Assembly (NCBI GenBank): GCA_036504995.1
Contig: DASXUG010000008.1
Span: forward strand, 434,001-498,000
Length of the DNA stretch: 64,000 bases
Source of the DNA: DASXUG01 sp036504995
GTDB lineage: Bacteria; Pseudomonadota; Gammaproteobacteria; Burkholderiales; Methylophilaceae
Direction: 5' to 3'
The notes below the pieces were generated by a model. The model searched no databases, had not been told where the DNA came from, and saw nothing but the letters and a program-made list of their open reading frames with translations. Every line of letters begins with the position of its first letter. The stretch's first letter is position 1. The translations under genes were made by a program, and so were the position numbers. Below are positions 1-8,672 of this stretch, in pieces.

Positions 1-3000
1 TCCATCGCGGCATCAATATCAACTTCCACGATACGTGACACGCCGGACTCTTGCATGGTAACGCCTATGAGCTGCTGCGCCATTTCCATGGTGATTTTAT
101 TATGACTGACGAACATAAACTGTGTACGTTCTGACATTTTTCGCACCATATTGCAAAAACGCTCGGTATTACTATCATCTAAAGGAGCATCCACTTCATC
201 CATCAAACAAAATGGGGCCGGGTTGAGCTTAAATAACGCAAAAACTAAGGCTAATGCGGTCAATGCTTTTTCTCCCCCTGACAATAAATGAATTGTACTG
301 TTTTTCTTGCCAGGTGGTTGTGCAAATACTTGCATACCCGTATCTAAAATTTCATCCCCTAGCAATTCCAGTTTAGCCTGTCCGCCACCAAACAAGGTCG
401 CAAACAGCTCTCCAAAATGGCGATTTGCTTCATCAAAGGTATGTTGTAATCGGGTGCGGGTTTCTTTGTCGATACGGTGAATCGCATCTTCAAGCGTCGC
501 TATAGCTTGCTCTAAATCTAAAGCCTGACTATCCAAATAGGATTTGCGCTCTTTTTCACTTGCGAGCTCTTGAATGGCTGCCAAATTCACAGCTCCTAAC
601 GCCTCAATTTGAGATTGAACAGAAGTTGCCTGCTGCTCAATCTCATTAACCTTGCTGGATGACTTTAGTATTTGCATCAGGTCATTTTCATTCAAGCCAG
701 TTGCCTCCAGACCTGCTTGACATTGCTCAAAGTACAACCTAGCTTGCTGCTCTTGCAAACGTGCCTGCTCTAACTTGTCGCGTAATGGATGCAAAAGTTG
801 TTCATTTTGCATCCGGTTACGCTCTTGCGTTTGTAGTTCTTGCTCGGCTGATGCCATTGCATTGCGAGCTTCTGCTAACGCCATTTCACGCTGTTGCTTT
901 AAATTGAGCGCAGCCTCTAAATTGGCTTTCAGTCCTTCCATCTTGGCAGCTTCAAGCAAAGACTCAGCCTCATTTTTTCGATTAAGCAGGCTGATTGACT
1001 CTTCGTTACAAGTGTTAATTTTATTATTTACTTCATTGATATTATTAGAAATTAATTTTTTACCAAAACCCTCTTCCTGCACCAGACGCTCAGCTTTTTG
1101 TAATGCATCACGCGCTAAGTTGAGGGCAGACTCTGCTTGTTGTCTATTTAACAAACTTGCTTTTCTTTGCTCACTCAAGTTAGGCAAATCTGCAGTTAGC
1201 TCACCAATTACTCTTTGTTTTTGTTGAAAGTCTACTTGTAACGCCTTGTCTTTTTCCTGCAATTGCGCCTGCTCATTGACCAACGTCTTTTGACGATCAA
1301 GCACGTGCTGATGTTGCTGTTGTAAACGCTGAATCTCTAAATTAAGATTGTAGCGAATTTGTGTCTGTGTTTTTAAGGCATGCTGTTGCGCTTGGTAGTC
1401 TTGCTGAGCCTGCTTAAGGCGTTGCTCAGTCTGTTGTAACGCTTCAGTCTTTTGCATGTGCTGCTGATTCAGTTCTGGCAATTGGTTGTGCAGTGTATCC
1501 AGCTCATTCTGACGTTCTAATACCCCATGCAAAGCAGATTGCGCCGCATGAAACACTACGCCATGATGGCTATAAATATCTCCTAAGGCATTAACCAACA
1601 ACTCGCCGTGCTTTAAAGCGGCGCGCGCAACTGTGATATCCACTTCATTTTCCAGCAAATAAACATCAGCAAGACTAGATTGAACCAATGGTAGCCACGC
1701 ATCGTCTGTCACTTGCACTGCGCTTACCATGGCTTTCCAGTTAGCATGCTTACTGGCCTCACTGAGCTTATCTGACTCACCTATCGCCTGCAAAACAACC
1801 AGTGACGCGGGTGGACGCGTATCAAATTTGAAACCAACACTATTACTTTGCAACACGGCATTCAAACGCGCGCCAAGCACCGCTTCTAATGCGGTTTCCC
1901 AGCCTGTTTCTATGCGCATTACCTGCCAAAATCTCGGCAGATGCTCAAGCTGCGCAGTTTTCAACCATTGATCCAACTTGGCTTCATGCCCTAACGACGC
2001 TTGAATCTTAGTTAAAGTCGTTATCTGCGCATTGATTTGCGCCAGTTGACGATCATCATTCAGTAAATCGGCCCTGAGGGATTTAATCGTTTCATACAAT
2101 GTATGCTCTTGTTGTTGCGCCAACAAGCTACTCTTTTCTAACACAGAGATTTCATTACTTGCAACATCAAGTGCAGATTGCTTTTGCTTAATTACCTCAA
2201 CATCTGGCAGTTGTAATTGTGTTTGTTCGCTAGCTAGACGCTGTATACGTTGGGCTAATTCAGTCAAGGTACGCTGAATGTGCGTCAAATTCGTTGTTTC
2301 AACGCGAATATTTTGCTCTGTTTCTGTTAGCGTGGCCTGTGCCTTATTGTGCAACCTTTGTTGTAACTGCAATGCTTCCATCGCTTGCGGTAACGCTGCT
2401 TTGGCACTTAATAACGTGGCCTGTACGCCACTTTCGCGCGTTTCAGCGTCTAGTTGCTGTTGCTGCAACTGTTGTAACTGGGTAATTAGCAGCCCTTGCT
2501 GTGCTTCAATTTTTTGGGTCTGCGCAACAATTTGCTGTATTTGTTGAATTAAACGCTCCCGCGCTTCTTGGGTATTTTTAACCTGATTTTCCAAGTTAGA
2601 GACATCTGCATTAGTTTCGTAATATTGAGTTTGTGCAACCTGCACTGCCTCTGCGCTAGCATAATTTTGTTGGCGCAATGTTTCGAGCTGGCTTTCGGTT
2701 TTTCGTAAAGCCGCCATTTGGAACTCTAAATCATTGACCAACTTCTCTACTTGACGCTGACTTTTCTCCCATACACCACTCGCATCACGTTTTTTTAACA
2801 ACCAGAGTTGCCCTTGCAATAGCTTTAACTCATCGTTGAACTGATGATATTGCATGGTCACTTGTGCTTGCGACTCTAAGCGCGTGATTTGCTTTTCCAT
2901 CTCACGGCGAATATCCTCAATACGGATTAAATTTTCACGTGTATCGCGTAAGCGTAGCTCAGTTTCTCGGCGGCGCTCTTTGTATTTGGAAATGCCAGCA

Positions 3001-3500
3001 GCCTCTTCTAGAAATACCCGTAGCTCTTCTGGCTTTGCCTCAACAATACGAGAAATCGTATTTTGACCAATAATGGCATAGGCGCGACCGCCAAGCCCTG
3101 TCCCCAAAAACAAATCAGCTACATCACGGCGACGTACGCTAGTGTTGTTGATAAAGTAACTAGAGCCTTTATCGCGCTCAATCACGCGTTTAACTGAGAT
3201 TTCAGCATATTGAGACCACTCTCCCGCAGCCGTACCTAAGCTATTATCAAAAATCAATTCCACACTAGCGCGTGAAATAGGCTTGCGATTACCAGAGCCA
3301 TTAAAAATAACGGCATCCATGGAATCTCCACGCATCTCTTTAGCGCTTGATTCCCCCAGTACCCAACGTACTGACTCCATTACATTAGATTTACCGCAGC
3401 CATTAGGCCCCACCACGCCCACGCGCTGGCCATGTATGTGCAATGTTGTAGGATCAACAAATGATTTAAAGCCAGCAAGTTTTAAGTGAGTAAGGCGCAA
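1..3500 (-). CDS. smc: Chromosome segregation ATPase SMC (3' end cut by window edge)
   Basis: SMC forms a ring with ScpA/ScpB and compacts and segregates the chromosome in the cytoplasm. About 1166 residues are visible, close to full family length; the last few codons lie left of the window. Seen: N-terminal Walker A GPNGCGKSN at residues 31-39, long Gln/Glu-rich coiled coils, a globular hinge at roughly residues 500-645, then the C-terminal signature LSGGEKALTALAL and Walker B LMDEVDAPLDD near residue 1095. I place the start at the TTG at 3500, giving LRLTHLKLAGFKSF, the usual SMC beginning; upstream in-frame codons add only a poorly conserved stretch. It is divergent from queF with a 94-bp gap. 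Identification is secure; the start is less so. Confidence 0.95.
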   Translation of the reverse strand, partial: MRLTHLKLAGFKSFVDPTTLHIHGQRVGVVGPNGCGKSNVMESVRWVLGESSAKEMRGDSMDAVIFNGSGNRKPISRASVELIFDNSLGTAAGEWSQYAEISVKRVIERDKGSSYFINNTSVRRRDVADLFLGTGLGGRAYAIIGQNTISRIVEAKPEELRVFLEEAAGISKYKERRRETELRLRDTRENLIRIEDIRREMEKQITRLESQAQVTMQYHQFNDELKLLQGQLWLLKKRDASGVWEKSQRQVEKLVNDLEFQMAALRKTESQLETLRQQNYASAEAVQVAQTQYYETNADVSNLENQVKNTQEARERLIQQIQQIVAQTQKIEAQQGLLITQLQQLQQQQLDAETRESGVQATLLSAKAALPQAMEALQLQQRLHNKAQATLTETEQNIRVETTNLTHIQRTLTELAQRIQRLASEQTQLQLPDVEVIKQKQSALDVASNEISVLEKSSLLAQQQEHTLYETIKSLRADLLNDDRQLAQINAQITTLTKIQASLGHEAKLDQWLKTAQLEHLPRFWQVMRIETGWETALEAVLGARLNAVLQSNSVGFKFDTRPPASLVVLQAIGESDKLSEASKHANWKAMVSAVQVTDDAWLPLVQSSLADVYLLENEVDITVARAALKHGELLVNALGDIYSHHGVVFHAAQSALHGVLERQNELDTLHNQLPELNQQHMQKTEALQQTEQRLKQAQQDYQAQQHALKTQTQIRYNLNLEIQRLQQQHQHVLDRQKTLVNEQAQLQEKDKALQVDFQQKQRVIGELTADLPNLSEQRKASLLNRQQAESALNLARDALQKAERLVQEEGFGKKLISNNINEVNNKINTCNEESISLLNRKNEAESLLEAAKMEGLKANLEAALNLKQQREMALAEARNAMASAEQELQTQERNRMQNEQLLHPLRDKLEQARLQEQQARLYFEQCQAGLEATGLNENDLMQILKSSSKVNEIEQQATSVQSQIEALGAVNLAAIQELASEKERKSYLDSQALDLEQAIATLEDAIHRIDKETRTRLQHTFDEANRHFGELFATLFGGGQAKLELLGDEILDTGMQVFAQPPGKKNSTIHLLSGGEKALTALALVFALFKLNPAPFCLMDEVDAPLDDSNTERFCNMVRKMSERTQFMFVSHNKITMEMAQQLIGVTMQESGVSRIVEVDIDAAM

Positions 3501-3555
3501 TGGCGAATAAAGGCTTAGATTAAGTAGTTCAATAGAGATTTGGTTTTATAACCCG

Positions 3556-3561
3556 TATAAT
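3556..3561 (+). promoter_or_regulatory. Candidate -10 box of queF
   Basis: A perfect TATAAT lies 33 bp before the queF ATG in the smc/queF divergent gap. No good -35 box is seen at the standard spacing, so this is only a candidate. Confidence 0.35.
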
Positions 3562-3594
3562 AACCATTTTTTCGCATAAAGCCCAACTTGCACT

Positions 3595-4044
3595 ATGACA
3601 ACGAGCAATTCACTAGGTGGCAAACCTACAGCACAACCAAGCAAACAACTAGAAACATTTATTAACCCCAATCCTCAACGCGATTTTCATATTCATATGG
3701 AAATTCCTGAGTTTACATGCCTGTGCCCAATGACTGGTCAGCCTGATTTTGCAGTGCTGTATTTGGATTACATTCCAGATCAAAAATGCGTTGAGCTAAA
3801 GAGCTTGAAGCTATATATATGGTCCTTCCGCAACGAGGGTTGCTTTCACGAAGCCGTTACAAACCGCATCCTAGATGATCTAGTGCAGGCAATCGAACCA
3901 AAATTTATGCGCTTAACGGCTAAGTTTTATGTACGTGGTGGCATTTTCACCAATGTCGTTGCAGAACACCGCAAAGAAGGCTGGCAACCAGCACCTAGAG
4001 TTGAACTGACGCAGTTTGAAACGCAATCAAACATACGTGGCTAA
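3595..4044 (+). CDS. queF: NADPH-dependent 7-cyano-7-deazaguanine reductase (preQ0 reductase)
   Basis: QueF reduces the nitrile of preQ0 to the amine preQ1, a step in making the queuosine base for tRNA. At 149 residues this is the short, single-domain (tunnelling-fold) type. The motif LCPMTGQPDF carries the expected catalytic Cys44 and Asp51, and the QueF family motif ELKSLKLY lies at 67-74. It starts with ATG at 3595. No other queuosine genes are adjacent. The two tRNA genes that follow are not queuosine substrates, so their proximity probably has no functional meaning. Confidence 0.95.
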   Translation: MTTSNSLGGKPTAQPSKQLETFINPNPQRDFHIHMEIPEFTCLCPMTGQPDFAVLYLDYIPDQKCVELKSLKLYIWSFRNEGCFHEAVTNRILDDLVQAIEPKFMRLTAKFYVRGGIFTNVVAEHRKEGWQPAPRVELTQFETQSNIRG

Positions 4045-4097
4045 CCAGCTAGCACAAAATGTTTTAGTTAAAATTACGATTTTGTGACTAAAACTGA

Positions 4098-4126
4098 TTG
4101 ACAAGCGAGGCCGCGGTCATTAATAT
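4098..4126 (+). promoter_or_regulatory. Sigma-70 promoter for tRNA-Ala
   Basis: TTGACA (4098-4103), a 17-bp spacer and TAATAT (4121-4126) make a near-consensus promoter. It ends about 80 bp before the tRNA and leaves a GC-rich discriminator, as is common for stable-RNA promoters. Confidence 0.7.
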
Positions 4127-4208
4127 GGCGCCTCTTTTCGACGAGCGCTGAATAAGGCGCCAATATTGAAAAGAGCTCTAATTGGGCAAAGCTTTAAAGA
4201 AGTAAGTC

Positions 4209-4284
<76 letters not shown>

Positions 4285-4357
4285 AAAAAACCAATTAGCA
4301 GCATAAAAAATTTGCAATAAATACTAATTTTAGCTTTAAATTAGTCAAGAATTTAAG

Positions 4358-4363
4358 TATAAT
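4358..4363 (+). promoter_or_regulatory. Candidate -10 box of tRNA-Glu
   Basis: TATAAT lies 12 bp upstream of the tRNA-Glu 5' end. With a 17-bp spacer the -35 position reads TTTAAA (4335-4340), which is weak. Confidence 0.4.
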
Positions 4364-4375
4364 TTTGACCTCTAT

Positions 4376-4451
4376 GTCCCCATCGTCTAGAGGCCTAGGA
4401 CACCTCCCTTTCACGGAGGCGACCGGGGTTCGAATCCCCGTGGGGACGCCA
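4376..4451 (+). tRNA. tRNA-Glu (anticodon TTC)
   Basis: A 76-nt cloverleaf with encoded CCA. The acceptor stem is GTCCCCA/TGGGGAC. The anticodon arm CCTCC-CTTTCAC-GGAGG gives anticodon TTC. The T arm contains GGGGTTCGAATCCCC. Confidence 0.97.
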
Positions 4452-4501
4452 ACTAAGCGTCAACTGATTGAATGAAATCATTTACTCAGTCGATTCAAAA
4501 T

Positions 4502-4536
4502 AAAAAAACCTCAAGTGTTGCGCTTGAGGTTTTTTT
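4502..4536 (+). terminator. Rho-independent terminator after tRNA-Glu
   Basis: Stem ACCTCAAG/CTTGAGGT extended by A/T pairing, 7-nt loop TGTTGCG, flanked by an A7 and a T7 run, so it can work in both directions. An exact inverted copy of its 33-bp core lies at 5024-5056. Confidence 0.85.
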
Positions 4537-4746
4537 ATTTTGCACCTCTCCCTCAAACTCATACGAATTAAAAAAATATTTTTCTAGCACAACCTATTTA
4601 ATTTAGCTTGTTATAGGCGCATACTATTCTCCCGATACTTAACAATTCATAATTACGATTACCTTAATTCATAGAGTTGGGGCTTTCAATATAGTTATTT
4701 AGCTCAAAATAAGAACTGACTCTAATCAATGAGGAAGGAGCTTAAA

Positions 4747-4998
4747 ATGAATGAAGTTGCAAAGTTAGAATATATTGAAAAAGTATGCCACCTAAGCGAA
4801 CCGCAAATCTCTTGTTTGCTTGCTATGTTGCCTGCAAGCCTTAAGAAAAGCCTAGAAGAAGGCAGGATCACCAAGCTTGATGCTGTTGCCATTCAACTTG
4901 AAAAAGAGCATACCTTTCTGTTTGAGTGGAGACTAGCTGTAAGCGAATCAGGAAGCACACACCGACACCCTGTTAGTAACTATACGATCGCTCACTAA
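4747..4998 (+). CDS. Small protein of unknown function (83 aa)
   Basis: I do not recognise this protein. The ATG at 4747 is chosen because an AAGGAG ribosome-binding site lies just before it; an in-frame ATG at 4729 falls within or just before that site. The product is probably mostly helical (alternating Leu/Glu/Lys in the middle), with no signal peptide, membrane segment or metal-binding cysteine cluster, and a His/Ser/Thr-rich tail. It stands alone between two oppositely oriented copies of one terminator, so it is probably monocistronic. The good ribosome-binding site favours a real gene. Confidence 0.6.
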   Translation: MNEVAKLEYIEKVCHLSEPQISCLLAMLPASLKKSLEEGRITKLDAVAIQLEKEHTFLFEWRLAVSESGSTHRHPVSNYTIAH

Positions 4999-5023
4999 CC
5001 CCACCGCCCAATTGGTCCAAAAG

Positions 5024-5056
5024 AAAAAACCTCAAGCGCAACACTTGAGGTTTTTT
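5024..5056. terminator. Bidirectional terminator, inverted copy of the one at 4502-4536
   Basis: AAAAAACCTCAAG, 7-nt loop CGCAACA, CTTGAGGTTTTTT. It sits between the convergent small gene (ends 4998) and amtB (ends 5121) and can serve both. All 33 bp, loop included, are the reverse complement of 4503-4535. Confidence 0.85.
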
Positions 5057-5120
5057 CTTTTAAGCTCGCAATGCATATGCACTTCAGAAACAGCATATAA
5101 CACCTTGCTTACTAAAAATA

Positions 5121-6311
5121 CTAGTCGTTAGATACGGCAACAATTTTATGAATACTTAAATCCGCACCATCAAACTCAGCTTCTGCATCCATGCGAATTC
5201 CGAAAGTTTTCTTGAGCAACCCATAAACAACGACACCCCCGATAAAGGCAATTGTGATACCTAGTAGCGTACCCAAGCACTGCGCAACTAAACTTACACC
5301 ACCTAAGCCACCTAACGCTTTACTACCAAAGATACCAGCAGCGACACCACCCCACGCGCCACATAAACCATGCAGCGGCCACACGCCTAACACATCATCA
5401 ATTTTTAAACGATTTTGCGTCATGGTAAACGCCCATACAAACAATGCCCCAGCAACGGCACCTGTGGCTAAAGCACCCATTGGATGCATAATGTCAGAAC
5501 CCGCACAAACGGCGACCAAGCCAGCCAATGGACCGTTGTGCACAAAGCCAGGGTCATTTTTTCCCAACACCAACGCAACCAAGGTGCCGCCCACCAAAGC
5601 CATAAGAGAGTTTACAGCAACCAAGCCAGAGATTCCTTGTATAGCTTGCGCAGACATCACATTAAAGCCGAACCAGCCCACGGTTAAAATCCATGCACCT
5701 AAAGCTAAAAATGGAATGTTTGAAGGTGGGTGCGCATGTAAGCGGCCATCCTTGCTATAGCGACCATTACGTGCACCCAGCAAAATGACTGCCGCAAGGG
5801 CAATCCAGCCGCCCATCGCATGCACTACGACAGAACCAGCAAAATCATGAAAAGCAAAACCAAACTGATTGATAAGCCAATCTTGTATGCCATAATGCTT
5901 ATTCCAAGCAATGCCTTCAAAGAAAGGGTAGACAAAGCCCACCAAAAGAAAAGTTGCAGCCATTTGCGGATTAAATTTTGCACGCTCGGCAATACCACCC
6001 GAAATAATGGCTGGAATAGCCGCAGCAAAAGTGAGTAAGAAAAAGAACTTAACCAGATCGTAACCATTTTTAGCAGCAAGAGTTTCTGCACCGCTGAAGA
6101 AGCTAACACCATATGCGACACTATAACCAATAAAAAAATAAGCAATAGTAGACACAGAAAAATCCACCATAATCTTAACCAAAGCATTGACCTGATTTTT
6201 GCTTCTCACGGTCCCCACTTCTAAGAATGCAAATCCTGCATGCATCGCAAGCACCATAATGGCGCCTATTAGAATAAAAAGAACATCACTTGCTGACTGA
6301 ATTGACTCCAT
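5121..6311 (-). CDS. amtB: Ammonium transporter AmtB
   Basis: Inner-membrane channel of the Amt/Rh family that takes up ammonium. At 396 residues it has typical family length and about 11 hydrophobic segments. The pore twin histidines are H164 (in GSVVVHAMGG) and H314 (in WPLHGLCG), and the conserved AERAKF region follows an early FAFLEVGTVRSKN segment. I start it at the ATG at 6311, preceded by GGAGAG; a longer reading from 6365 would begin inside the sigma-54 promoter. No cleavable signal peptide is evident, and no glnK/glnB gene is adjacent, although amtB is usually paired with one. Its control region (6361-6475) implies induction when nitrogen is scarce. Confidence 0.95.
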   Translation of the reverse strand: MESIQSASDVLFILIGAIMVLAMHAGFAFLEVGTVRSKNQVNALVKIMVDFSVSTIAYFFIGYSVAYGVSFFSGAETLAAKNGYDLVKFFFLLTFAAAIPAIISGGIAERAKFNPQMAATFLLVGFVYPFFEGIAWNKHYGIQDWLINQFGFAFHDFAGSVVVHAMGGWIALAAVILLGARNGRYSKDGRLHAHPPSNIPFLALGAWILTVGWFGFNVMSAQAIQGISGLVAVNSLMALVGGTLVALVLGKNDPGFVHNGPLAGLVAVCAGSDIMHPMGALATGAVAGALFVWAFTMTQNRLKIDDVLGVWPLHGLCGAWGGVAAGIFGSKALGGLGGVSLVAQCLGTLLGITIAFIGGVVVYGLLKKTFGIRMDAEAEFDGADLSIHKIVAVSND

Positions 6312-6360
6312 AAACTCTCCACCACTAATAAATATATATATTTTTTTGTGGGGTTTTACT

Positions 6361-6377
6361 AGCAAGAACCTTACCAG
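6361..6377 (-). promoter_or_regulatory. Sigma-54 promoter of amtB
   Basis: On the minus strand the sequence reads CTGGTAAGGTTCTTGCT. The -24 GG (6375-6374) and -12 GC (6363-6362) are separated by exactly 10 bp, with TTGC at -12. Transcription should start near 6350, giving a leader of about 40 nt. Confidence 0.8.
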
Positions 6378-6428
6378 ACAACAACTTAATGATTTAAAAA
6401 GAAATTAAAGATTTAACCAAATCAAATA

Positions 6429-6475
6429 TGCACAATAACAGTGCAATATATTTTGCATAGCACTGTTATTGTGCC
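6429..6475. promoter_or_regulatory. Two NtrC-type enhancer sites upstream of amtB
   Basis: Site 1 (6429-6445) is TGCAC-N7-GTGCA and site 2 (6459-6475) is GCAC-N7-GTGC. Their centres are 30 bp apart, about three helical turns, and lie about 87 and 117 bp upstream of the predicted start. Together they form perfect 15-bp inverted arms (6430-6444 and 6460-6474). The spacing fits cooperative NtrC binding to an enhancer for the sigma-54 promoter. Confidence 0.75.
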
Positions 6476-6489
6476 AAATGGGGAAAGAA

Positions 6490-7209
6490 TTAAACGGCTA
6501 TGTCTAATTTATCAATTTGAATATAACTTACTGCGTCAGGGTCACCAATCCAAAAGTAATAAAACTCTCGCACGATGGCTAGGTACAATACACGTGTTTG
6601 TCTTGCCTTAAACAGTGGCAATAGTGAGTCTACTGCTAGTCTATAATGCACATGATTCATTTCGGGATACTCACGAAGTCTAAGCAGCAACAACTTAACT
6701 AACTTAACTCGAGTATCTACCAGTGATCGTTCTCCGCCCTCTTGCCGCAGTGCCATGCTATAGGCTTTAATCGGCCAGAGTTCAACCATGGTGAATTTTT
6801 CCTCATCGATCCTAGCCCATAAAGTATTTAAATCACCCTCTAGCGGCTTATTCAATAATGATTCAATATCAACATTACTTTCTTGATTAAGATACGCAAT
6901 CGCTTTAAAGTCTTTTAACCAAAAATTATAATACTCGCGCACGACAGCTAAAACATAAGGCCAGTCATCCGCTGGGCTTTGACATAAGAGCATATCGACT
7001 GCATCGCGAAATACACTACCTCCACACTCTCTATGCTGTAGATAAGGAGTTAACGAATTAATATAGTGAAGGCGACGCGCAAGACTATCTGAACCTAGAC
7101 CTTTCTTTTCTAGCCACTTACTGTAGACGTCAATAGCCTCTTGCTCTCTGGACTGGCTAGTCCTTGAGATGTCAATCGTTGATTTATTAATCTCTGATTT
7201 AATGATCAT
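6490..7209 (-). CDS. Unknown protein with an internal duplication (239 aa)
   Basis: No family recognised. The protein consists of two related halves, about residues 25-115 and 145-237. The clearest matching pair is AVDMLL...VLAVVREYYNFW (69-97) and AVDSLL...YLAIVREFYYFW (192-220), each followed by a similar AIAYLNQ / AVSYIQ stretch and a VDI / LDI end. It is rich in aromatic and Leu residues in helical spacing and has no signal peptide or membrane segment, so it is probably a soluble cytoplasmic helical-repeat protein. It ends just beyond the amtB enhancer and is divergent from pilU. It starts at the ATG at 7209. Confidence 0.8.
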   Translation of the reverse strand: MIIKSEINKSTIDISRTSQSREQEAIDVYSKWLEKKGLGSDSLARRLHYINSLTPYLQHRECGGSVFRDAVDMLLCQSPADDWPYVLAVVREYYNFWLKDFKAIAYLNQESNVDIESLLNKPLEGDLNTLWARIDEEKFTMVELWPIKAYSMALRQEGGERSLVDTRVKLVKLLLLRLREYPEMNHVHYRLAVDSLLPLFKARQTRVLYLAIVREFYYFWIGDPDAVSYIQIDKLDIAV

Positions 7210-7449
7210 GGTGTGCTCGCAAATTACCCTTTACTCAATTTCGTCACGTTGCAAAATTAATCTATACACTTTTTAAAAATTCTCTTTAAACTGGTTCGCA
7301 TCAAAAGCGTACTTCATTTTTGTGATAAGTTTGTATGTAATGAATAGAGTTTCGCCTATCTTCAAGACTAACTAACGGCAGGTATTTTTAAAACTTTAGT
7401 AAAAAGATTAAATTTAGCTAAATAATTACATTTTGAAAGACTGACATAC

Positions 7450-8622
7450 ATGACTAATGAACAAGCCTTGAGTTATATGCATAACTTGTTGCGTGCCATG
7501 CTTGATAAAAAGGCTTCTGATCTTTTTATCTCGGCTGACTTTCCTCCTGCCATGAAGATTGATGGCAAGATGACGCCAGTGACCCAGCAAAAACTCTCAG
7601 GTGAACACACAAAAGCATTTGCTGAAGCGTTAATGAACGAAAAACAACGTAAAGAATTTGAGCAGGAAAAGGAATGCAATTTTGCCATCTGGCCCAAAGA
7701 AATTGGTCGTTTTCGAGTCAATGTATTTGTGCAGCAAGAAAACGTAGGTATGGTATTACGCACCATTACTACAAAAATCCCCAATTTTGACGAAATGGGT
7801 TTGCCCCAGCAACTCAAAGAGGTGGTCATGTCTAAACGGGGCCTGATGATCCTTGTAGGTGGTACAGGATCAGGGAAATCCACAACATTGGCCGCGCTGA
7901 TTGACTACCGCAACCAAAACTCACACGGTCATATTATTACCATTGAAGACCCTGTTGAATACGTGCATCCAAGTAAAAACTGTTTAATTACTCACCGTGA
8001 AGTGGGTCGTGACACCAATGGCTGGTTTGCTGCGCTTAAAAACACTTTACGCCAGGCCCCTGATGTCATTTTAATCGGTGAAATTCGCGACCGTGAGACC
8101 ATGGAGTTCGCTATGGCATTTGCAGAAACTGGCCACCTATGCATGGCGACCTTACATGCAAACAGTGCCAACCAAGCCTTAGACCGCATCATCAACTTTT
8201 TTCCTGAGGAGCGCCATGCTCAACTGCATATGGATTTATCGCTCAACTTGCGCGCATTTGTATCGCAACGCTTAGTCTCTAAAAAGGGGGGTGGGCGCTG
8301 CGCTGCCATTGAAATTCTACTCAACTCCCCTCTTGTCGCCGATTTAATCCTCAAAGGAGAAACTGGCATGATTAAAGAAGCGATGGCAAAATCTGTAGAG
8401 CTTGGCATGCAAACTTTTGATCAAGCGCTATTTGATTTATGCGAATCTGGCCTCATATCACAGGAAGATGCACTGCGAAACGCAGATTCATATAATGAAT
8501 TACGCCTGAAATTTAAGCTACACGGCAAAAATAGTGGTGCAGTTGAAGAAAGCAGTAATAAACTCGACCAACTATCATTGCATGAAGACAAACCTAAAGA
8601 AGAAAATCAAGCAAGCATTTAA
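7450..8622 (+). CDS. pilU: Type IV pilus retraction-type ATPase PilU
   Basis: Hexameric ATPase of the PilT/PilU family, acting at the cytoplasmic base of type IV pili to support retraction and twitching. At 390 residues it is the length of PilU. Seen: Walker A GGTGSGKST (137-145), Asp box TIEDPVEYVH (about 170), Walker B ILIGEIRD (about 207) and His box MATLHA. The C-terminal tail after residue 360 is polar and Glu/Lys-rich, as in PilU rather than PilT. PilU usually sits right after pilT; here no pilT is adjacent, so a PilT paralogue cannot be fully excluded. The DUF3301 gene downstream, 50 bp on, may be cotranscribed. Confidence 0.88.
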   Translation: MTNEQALSYMHNLLRAMLDKKASDLFISADFPPAMKIDGKMTPVTQQKLSGEHTKAFAEALMNEKQRKEFEQEKECNFAIWPKEIGRFRVNVFVQQENVGMVLRTITTKIPNFDEMGLPQQLKEVVMSKRGLMILVGGTGSGKSTTLAALIDYRNQNSHGHIITIEDPVEYVHPSKNCLITHREVGRDTNGWFAALKNTLRQAPDVILIGEIRDRETMEFAMAFAETGHLCMATLHANSANQALDRIINFFPEERHAQLHMDLSLNLRAFVSQRLVSKKGGGRCAAIEILLNSPLVADLILKGETGMIKEAMAKSVELGMQTFDQALFDLCESGLISQEDALRNADSYNELRLKFKLHGKNSGAVEESSNKLDQLSLHEDKPKEENQASI

Positions 8623-8672
8623 TGCATTAAACCTTACCCAAACAATACTTAAGATTTAGACTAGGACTCAAC

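Noticed and set aside
775..3489. Plus-strand reading frames rich in Ser/Cys
   Set aside because: They are the opposite-strand shadow of the smc coiled coil (Gln/Leu codons read backward) and have no ribosome-binding sites.
6312..6365. Longer amtB reading from 6365
   Set aside because: The added codons lie across the sigma-54 promoter and its leader; the ATG at 6311 has a GGAGAG site.
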